DNA of 6,876 nucleotides from CAZXBB01 sp964638815 (GTDB taxonomy: Bacteria; Planctomycetota; Phycisphaerae; Phycisphaerales; SM1A02). Below the pieces are notes generated by a model. The model saw only the letters and a list, made by a program, of their open reading frames with translations, made no database searches and was not told the DNA's origin. The position numbers and the translations under genes were made by a program. This document shows positions 1 to 4,856 of this stretch, in pieces (the first letter of the stretch is position 1; each line of letters opens with the position of its first letter). The stretch is from NCBI GenBank assembly GCA_964638815.1, contig CAZXBB010000289.1, positions 1-6,876 of the forward strand. Direction: 5' to 3'.

Positions 1-78
1 CCCGAATGGCCGCGCGAGACAGAGGCGGACGACGAGCTCGACGACTTCGGCTACGGCTTCGGCGGGATCGCAGCGTAG
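1..78 (+). CDS. C-terminal end of an unidentified protein (partial)
   Basis: The frame starting at base 1 is open to a TAG at 76-78 and encodes the last 25 residues of a protein that begins outside the window. The tail is acidic and then glycine/aromatic rich: TEADDELDDF, then GYGFGGIAA. Twenty-two of the 25 sense codons end in G or C, as expected for a real gene in this GC-rich genome, and the other two forward frames look less gene-like. The family cannot be recognised from so short a piece, so no function is assigned. The gene converges on dnaE across a 406-bp gap. The main doubt is that 25 open codons are not statistically strong in GC-rich DNA. Confidence 0.45.
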   Translation, partial: PEWPRETEADDELDDFGYGFGGIAA

Positions 79-86
79 GAAGGGCT

Positions 87-196
87 GTGTGCCCCGGTCC
101 CTGGCTCGGCAAGGGCCGGGTGGCGTACGAACCTCCGACACCGTCGTTCCATGGGTACACCACCCGGCCCTGTCAGAGCACAGGACCGGGGCACAC
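87..196. other. Long near-continuous hairpin in the convergent intergenic gap
   Basis: Bases 87-100 (GTGTGCCCCGGTCC) are perfectly complementary to 183-196. Further in, 104-107 pairs with 176-179, and 113-123 (GGGCCGGGTGG) pairs perfectly with 160-170. After one mismatch, 125-128 pairs with 155-158. The tip can close with 129-132/146-149 or with 136-139/143-146. About 110 nt can therefore fold into one long rod. It starts 8 nt after the upstream stop codon. No T-tract follows on either strand, so it is not a classical intrinsic terminator, though it could stabilise 3' ends of both converging transcripts. Alternatives are a small structured RNA or a palindromic repeat element. The pairing is seen directly; the role is unknown. 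Confidence 0.65.
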
Positions 197-240
197 CGGA
201 ACCGCGATGAGGTGGCCGTTCACTTAAGCCGCAAGTGTCT

Positions 241-480
241 GGCGTTTCCCGTTTCCCATTCCCCGTTGTTCAATTGACCATTCCGAGGTTTCTGATTCCC
301 CGTTCCCGATTCCCCATTCCGCCGGATCGACGACTGCAGCCTTATGCCGTTCGGCCGATGTTGCCTGAGCACGCGGGAGTCGGTGGAAACACCTCTGGAA
401 ACGGGGAACGGGGAGCGGGGAATCGGGAACCTCAAAATGGTCAATTGAACAACGGGAAACGGGAAGTCGGGAATCTCGGG
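241..480. repeat. Large imperfect inverted repeat of TTCCC-type units
   Basis: The left arm (about 241-320) is made of short units such as GTTTCCC, ATTCCCC and GATTCCC. The right arm (about 396-480) holds their reverse complements. An 18-nt core, GTTGTTCAATTGACCATT, occurs at 265-282 and is perfectly inverted at 436-453. Similarity continues on the loop side through GAGGTT and GATTCCCCG with scattered mismatches. Some 75 nt of unrelated sequence separates the arms, including a small GGTG-GAAA-CACC hairpin at 382-393. The element ends 4 nt before the dnaE stop codon. It resembles dispersed REP- or MITE-like intergenic elements, but no transposase and no clear target-site duplication are visible. 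Both strands stay open through the arms and would encode similar FPFPVVQLTI peptides, which follows from the inverted repeat and is not evidence of a gene. Confidence 0.75.
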
Positions 481-484
481 CCAG

Positions 485-3400
485 CTAGAGCACGCGCACA
501 TGCTCGGCGCCCACGATGTCCGCCAGCCGCTTCAGGACGGCCGGCTCGGGCACGACGCGACGCGCGGTGCGCAGCCTGACGCACTTCCGGTCGGTCTTGA
601 CCTCGATCATCACCTCGACGGCCTTCGGGCCGTCGCCGCCGGCGAGCCCCGCGGCAACGCCGCGCATCGCGTGGGCCTGCTGGAGCACGCCCGCGGTCAT
701 CTCCATCATCGTGGCCGGAGCGCCGTTCGCCTGGCGGCCGTCGAACACGATCTCGACGGCGCGGGCGAGGTGCATCGGCGCGTCCTCGGGCCGGAGCACG
801 CGGTCCACGATCACCTGTGTTCCGCGCGTGCGGTCGGCCCGGCCGACGAGCAGTACGATCGCGTCGTCCTGGAGCCGCCCCGCATCGCGGGCGAAGACGT
901 TCGAGAACACGACCCCGTCCACTGTGCCCCGGCGGTCCTGGACCGTAATCATCGCCATCTTCTGCCCGGCGCTGCGCCCGGTCTTGACGGCGGTGATGCG
1001 GACACGCGTGAGGATGCCGCCGATCACGACGTTCGCGTCCTGGGCGCGGTTCTCCATGTCGGCGGTCGTCGCCGTACAGAATCGCGCGAGCATCGCGTCG
1101 TGGGCGTCGAGGGGATGGCCCGAGATGTGGATGCCGAGCGTCTCCTTCTCCCCCTCGAGCATCGTCATCTCGTCCCACGGCGGCACGGTCGGCAGGGGGC
1201 GATCGACGCGCTCGGTGACGCCCGTCTCCTCTTCCATCGCGCCGAAGATCGACATCTGCCCGCTGCGCCGGTCCTCCGCCGCCTGCTGCCCCGCGCTGAT
1301 CGCGTCCTCGATCGCCGCGAACACCGACGCCCGCCGCTCGGACCCGTGCAGCGTGTCGAACGCGCCGCCCTTCACCAGCGCCTCGATCGTCGCGCGGTTG
1401 ACCACGCGTCCCGAGACGCGCTCGCAGAACTCGAAGAGCGACGCGAACGGGCCGTTCCGGTCACGCTCCTCGATGATCCCGCGGATCGCGCCCTTGCCGA
1501 CGCCCTTGATCGCGCCGAGGCCGAAGCGGATATGGCCGTGCAGCGCGTCGCGCGGCTCGTCCCGATCGTACACCACCGAGAAATCGGCGCGGGAGAGATT
1601 CAGGTCCGGCGGCCGCACCTCGACGCCGATGTGCGGATCCGCCTCGGTGTGATCGGGGAAGACGACGTGATTGCAGTCCTCGAGGTAGGGCGCCCAGTCC
1701 TCGATCTTCTTCGCGCCGCTCTCGTAGGTCAGCACCGCCGACATGTAATGCGCCGGGAAGTAGGTCTTCAGGTACGCCGTCTGGTACGCGATCATCGCGT
1801 AGCCCGTCGAGTGCGACTTGTTGAAGCCGTAGCCCGCGAACTTCAGGATGAGGTCGAAGAGCTCGTCCGCTTTCCTGTCCGAGAGTCCGCGGGTGCGGGC
1901 GCCCTCGATGAACTTCGGCCGCACCGCGTCGATGACGCTGTGCTTCTTCTTGCTGATCGCCTTGATCAGCGCGTACGCCTGCCGGAGCGGGATGTCGCCG
2001 AGGCCATGCACGATCTGCATGACCTGCTCCTGGTACACCATGATCCCGTAGGTCTCGGCGGTGTACCGGTCCACGATCTCGTGCACCTTCGGCACGGGCT
2101 GCCTGCCGTGCTTGCGCATGCAGTACTCGGGGATGAGGTCCATCGGCCCCGGGCGGAAGAGGGCGTTCGCCGCGATGAGATCCTCGAGACGGTCCGGCTT
2201 CATGTCGAGGAGCAGCTTCCGCATGCCGCCCGACTCGAACTGGAAGATGCCGGATGCGTCGCCGCGGCGAAAGAGCTCGAGCACGCGCTGGTCGTCGGTC
2301 GCCAGGCGATCGAGATCGAGCGGGTGCGGCCCGGCCCCTTCGGAGGCATCGTCCGCCCGGCCGACGGCGCGGTAGATCGCATGCGGTTCGAGCGTTTCGC
2401 GCACGAGCCGCTTCGCCAGCTCGATGGTCGAGAGCGTGCGCAGGCCGAGGAAGTCCATCTTGAGGAGGCCGACGCGCTCGCAGGTCGGTCCGTCCCACTG
2501 CGTCACGACGTCGTCGCTGCCGGTGGCCGTGCAGAGCGGGACGATCGTCTCGAGCGGCTGCGTTGCGACGACGACGCCCGCCGCGTGCACGCCGGCGTGA
2601 CGCGCGTGATTCTCGAGCGCCAGCGCCGTGTCGATGACGCGCCGCGCGTCAGGGTCGCCTTCGTACTCCGCCCGGAAGTCCGGATCCTTCTCGAGTGCTT
2701 CGGCGATCGTAATGTTCAGCTCGGCGGGGACGAGGTTCGCCAGCCGCTGGCCCTGCTGAGGGCTCATGCCGTTGACCCGCGCGACGTCCTTGATCGCCTG
2801 CTTCGCCTTGAGCCGGCCGAACGTGATGATCTGCGCGACGTAGCCGTACTTCCCGCGCACGTAGTTGAGCACGTCCGCTCGCCCGTCCTGGCAGATGTCG
2901 ATGTCGATGTCGGGGTACTCGCTCCGATCGGGGTCCGTGAAGCGCTCGAACAGCAGCCCGTACTCCACCGGGCACGCGTTGGACAGGCCGAGGACGTAGC
3001 CGACCATCGTGCCGACGCCGGAGCCGCGGGCCGCCGCGGGAATGCCGCGGTGCCGCGCCCAACTGACGAAGTCCCAGACGATGAGGAAGTACGCACTGAT
3101 CAGCTTGTCGGCGAGAATGGTCAGCTCGCGGTCGATGCGGGCGCGCTTCTCGTCGTCCACGCCGTCCGCGCCGTATCGCCAGATCGCCCCGGCCTCGGCG
3201 AGCATGCGCAGCGCCCCGTCGCACTGCGCCTTCAGCGTCTCGCGCGATGTTGTGTCGGCGTGCCGGTCGTAGGGCTCGAGCGTGAACTGGTCGCAGAACG
3301 CGTTGTACCAGGCCGTCGAGCCGACGGGATGCTCGCACTCGAACGCGCGGACGAGCGCGCTCGCTCCGGCCGAGTCGTTCGGCAGGTCCCCGTAGCCGCT

Positions 3401-4372
3401 GACGATGCGGACGACGGGCGCGTGGTTCGCCGTGAAGTCGAGATCGACGTTGCACCGCTCGGCGATGCGGCCCGCGTTTTCGATCGCCTCGGGCAGATCG
3501 GGGAAGAGCGCCGCCATCTCCTGGGGAGACTTGACGTAGAGGTCCGTCGAGTACCTCAGCCGCGCCGGATCGTCGCGGGTCTTCTGCATCGAGATGCAGC
3601 ACAGGCTGTCGTGCGCGTCGTGGTCGTCGCGGCCGAGGAAGTGCGCGTCGTTGTCCGCCACGATCGGCAGGTCGAGCTCGCGCGCGAGCCGGACGAGCAG
3701 GGGGTTGATCCGCTGCTGCTCGACTACGCTGTGGTTCTGCACTTCGACGAAGAATCGCGGCTCGCCCCGCTCGTTGGGGACGAACGTCGCCGCGTGCCAC
3801 CGCGCCTCCTCCACCGCCGCCTCGTAATGGGCGTCGTTGCCGGTCTGCACGTGCTGGAGCAGGTGATGGGCGATCGAGCTGCCGAGGTGGCCGTTGATGG
3901 CGATGATGCCGTCCGCCCACTGCGCGAGCGTGGACTTGTCCATGCGCGGCTTGTAGTAGAAGCCGTTGAGGAACGCGTCGGAGCTGAGCTTGAGGAGATT
4001 CCGCCAGCCCGTCTCGTTCTCGGCGAGCAGCACGAGGTGGAACCCGCCGTCGGCGATGCCGGTCGGCTTGCGCTCCGTGCGGTCGCCCACGGCGACGTAC
4101 GCCTCGATGCCGAGGATCGGCTTGACGCCCGCCGCCTTTGCGCAGTTGTAGAACTCGACCGCGCCGTACAGGTTGCCGTGATCGGTGATCGCGACCGCGT
4201 TCATGCCGAGCTGCTTCACGCGCTCCATGAGCCGGGGGATCTTGTTCCCGCCGTCGAGGAGCGAGTACTCGGTGTGCAGGTGAAGATGCGCGAAGGGCGC
4301 GGGGCGCGAGGGCGGCGCGGGGGATGCCGGGGGCGCGAGGGGGGCTGCTTTCGCGGCGGGGGGAAGGTCCAT
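485..4372 (-). CDS. dnaE: DNA polymerase III alpha subunit (DnaE)
   Basis: This is the replicative polymerase catalytic subunit, which extends DNA from primers in the cytoplasmic replisome. Numbering is for the 1,295-aa product from the ATG at 4372. After a Pro/Ala-rich leader (residues 1-26) comes a PHP domain (about 27-260) with HLHLHTEYSLLDG, ITDHGN, GIEAYV and DAH. The polymerase core carries RGSGVG, the PDIDID motif with predicted catalytic D488 and D490, and KMDFLGLRTL with the third, D640. ISKKKHS and GYGFNKSHSTGY (847-858) follow. Then come a helix-hairpin-helix region near 950-990, a probable sliding-clamp motif QMSIF (1039-1043), an OB fold (about 1113-1197) and a C-terminal domain. 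At 1,295 aa it exceeds E. coli DnaE (1,160 aa), partly through extra sequence near 320-385. An upstream GTG at 4447 would add 25 residues. I prefer 4372 because a GGAG lies 9 nt upstream and the PHP fold starts only downstream. The stop is TAG at 485-487. It is intact. Confidence 0.97.
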   Translation of the reverse strand: MDLPPAAKAAPLAPPASPAPPSRPAPFAHLHLHTEYSLLDGGNKIPRLMERVKQLGMNAVAITDHGNLYGAVEFYNCAKAAGVKPILGIEAYVAVGDRTERKPTGIADGGFHLVLLAENETGWRNLLKLSSDAFLNGFYYKPRMDKSTLAQWADGIIAINGHLGSSIAHHLLQHVQTGNDAHYEAAVEEARWHAATFVPNERGEPRFFVEVQNHSVVEQQRINPLLVRLARELDLPIVADNDAHFLGRDDHDAHDSLCCISMQKTRDDPARLRYSTDLYVKSPQEMAALFPDLPEAIENAGRIAERCNVDLDFTANHAPVVRIVSGYGDLPNDSAGASALVRAFECEHPVGSTAWYNAFCDQFTLEPYDRHADTTSRETLKAQCDGALRMLAEAGAIWRYGADGVDDEKRARIDRELTILADKLISAYFLIVWDFVSWARHRGIPAAARGSGVGTMVGYVLGLSNACPVEYGLLFERFTDPDRSEYPDIDIDICQDGRADVLNYVRGKYGYVAQIITFGRLKAKQAIKDVARVNGMSPQQGQRLANLVPAELNITIAEALEKDPDFRAEYEGDPDARRVIDTALALENHARHAGVHAAGVVVATQPLETIVPLCTATGSDDVVTQWDGPTCERVGLLKMDFLGLRTLSTIELAKRLVRETLEPHAIYRAVGRADDASEGAGPHPLDLDRLATDDQRVLELFRRGDASGIFQFESGGMRKLLLDMKPDRLEDLIAANALFRPGPMDLIPEYCMRKHGRQPVPKVHEIVDRYTAETYGIMVYQEQVMQIVHGLGDIPLRQAYALIKAISKKKHSVIDAVRPKFIEGARTRGLSDRKADELFDLILKFAGYGFNKSHSTGYAMIAYQTAYLKTYFPAHYMSAVLTYESGAKKIEDWAPYLEDCNHVVFPDHTEADPHIGVEVRPPDLNLSRADFSVVYDRDEPRDALHGHIRFGLGAIKGVGKGAIRGIIEERDRNGPFASLFEFCERVSGRVVNRATIEALVKGGAFDTLHGSERRASVFAAIEDAISAGQQAAEDRRSGQMSIFGAMEEETGVTERVDRPLPTVPPWDEMTMLEGEKETLGIHISGHPLDAHDAMLARFCTATTADMENRAQDANVVIGGILTRVRITAVKTGRSAGQKMAMITVQDRRGTVDGVVFSNVFARDAGRLQDDAIVLLVGRADRTRGTQVIVDRVLRPEDAPMHLARAVEIVFDGRQANGAPATMMEMTAGVLQQAHAMRGVAAGLAGGDGPKAVEVMIEVKTDRKCVRLRTARRVVPEPAVLKRLADIVGAEHVRVL

Positions 4373-4381
4373 CCGTGGGTG

Positions 4382-4386
4382 CTCCG
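4382..4386 (-). promoter_or_regulatory. Probable ribosome binding site deciding the dnaE start
   Basis: Read on the minus strand, CGGAG is followed by 9 nt and then the ATG at 4372-4370. The other candidate starts are weaker: the ATG at 4402 has no purine-rich site upstream, and the GTG at 4447 has only AGGG 11 nt away. This favours 4372 as the dnaE start. Confidence 0.45.
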
Positions 4387-4460
4387 TTCGACGAACAGCC
4401 ATCGTACCGCGGGGCGCCGGGACGGCGACCCGCGGCAAGTTGCTCACGGCGTTTCGGCCC

Positions 4461-4466
4461 TATCAT
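4461..4466 (+). promoter_or_regulatory. Possible -10 element for the small membrane-protein gene
   Basis: TATCAT fits a sigma-70-type TANNNT -10 box and ends 6 nt before the ATG at 4473. Transcription would then begin at or next to the start codon, giving a leaderless mRNA, which agrees with the lack of a clear ribosome binding site. The -35 match is poor: TTGCTC at 4440-4445 with a 15-nt spacer. One hexamer can occur by chance, so this is tentative. Confidence 0.3.
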
Positions 4467-4472
4467 TCCGTC

Positions 4473-4757
4473 ATGTCCCGATTCCAGACCTACGCCGGCC
4501 AGGGGACGCGTCGGGCCACCGTCGCGTGGCAGACGCTCAATGCGCAGCCGAGCTGGATCACGCGGATCACCATCGCGGTCTTCGTGATCGTCATCGCGAT
4601 TCCGGCCATCGCGATGCTGGTCTTCGCGCTGGTGGCCGCTTCCCTCGTGTTCCTCGTGCTCTGGGGCGTCGCGCGAATCGCGCGGGCGTTCCATCGCGTC
4701 TTCCCCGCCGACGACGGCCGCGAGAATGTCCGCGTGATCCGACCGAGGAACCACTGA
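4473..4757 (+). CDS. Small hypothetical membrane protein (94 aa)
   Basis: The product has a polar N-terminus (residues 1-32), a long hydrophobic stretch of about residues 33-66 (TIAVFVIVIAIPAIAMLVFA, then LVAASLVFLVLWGV), and a basic tail (RIARAFHRVF, later RVIRPRNH). The hydrophobic stretch is long enough for two tightly spaced membrane passes with a proline at 44, or one long one. The basic tail after it suggests a cytoplasmic C-terminus. I do not recognise a family. The gene is divergent from dnaE with a 100-nt gap and ends in TGA at 4755-4757. I chose the ATG at 4473; a TTG at 4440 would add 11 residues and reach into the region upstream of dnaE. Codons favour G or C at the third position, and the hydrophobic pattern is unlikely in a random frame, so it is probably real. 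Confidence 0.75.
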   Translation: MSRFQTYAGQGTRRATVAWQTLNAQPSWITRITIAVFVIVIAIPAIAMLVFALVAASLVFLVLWGVARIARAFHRVFPADDGRENVRVIRPRNH

Positions 4758-4764
4758 GCAGAAT

Positions 4765-4800
4765 CCCCCGGCACGACCCCCCGGCACGACCCCCGGCACG
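4765..4800. repeat. Three-copy 12/13-bp tandem repeat
   Basis: CCCCCGGCACGA at 4765-4776 is followed by the same unit with one extra C at 4777-4789, and by a third copy at 4790-4800 that lacks only its final A. It lies in the 99-nt gap between the small membrane-protein gene and the peptidase gene. Such short GC-rich tandem repeats can vary in copy number by slippage. No function is evident. Confidence 0.7.
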
Positions 4801-4824
4801 TTGACCCGTTCGTGGATGCCGGGG
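4791..4824 (+). terminator. Possible hairpin between the membrane-protein gene and the peptidase gene
   Basis: CCCCGGCA at 4791-4798 is the exact reverse complement of TGCCGGGG at 4817-4824, giving an 8-bp GC-rich stem with an 18-nt loop. The two earlier tandem-repeat copies contain the same CCCCGGCA and could pair with the same right arm instead. No T-run follows, so an intrinsic terminator is doubtful. It could be a weak terminator for the upstream gene or a structured leader of the peptidase transcript. Confidence 0.3.
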
Positions 4825-4856
4825 CCGCTTGCCGCACTCGACGAGATGCGCACGAC

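Noticed and set aside
87..196. tRNA or intrinsic terminator
   Set aside because: There is no cloverleaf or T-loop consensus, and no T-run follows the stem on either strand.
241..480. CRISPR-like array
   Set aside because: The TTCCC units are short, degenerate and contiguous, with no unique spacers of even length, and the core is inverted rather than directly repeated.
220..579. Short open frames on both strands through the intergenic inverted repeat, encoding similar FPFPVVQLTI peptides
   Set aside because: The matching peptides arise because the two arms are reverse complements. The frames lack plausible start signals and run into dnaE.
441..2498. Arg-rich minus-strand open frames inside dnaE (for example 441-1178 and 1461-2498)
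   Set aside because: They overlap dnaE in another register, are dominated by Arg, Gly and Pro, and show no domain.
500..4804. A 1,434-codon open frame on the plus strand, antisense to dnaE
   Set aside because: The translation is low-complexity, rich in R, V, L, H and D, with no recognisable domains. It mirrors the codon structure of dnaE, whose motifs are unmistakable on the other strand. Long antisense frames are expected in GC-rich genes.
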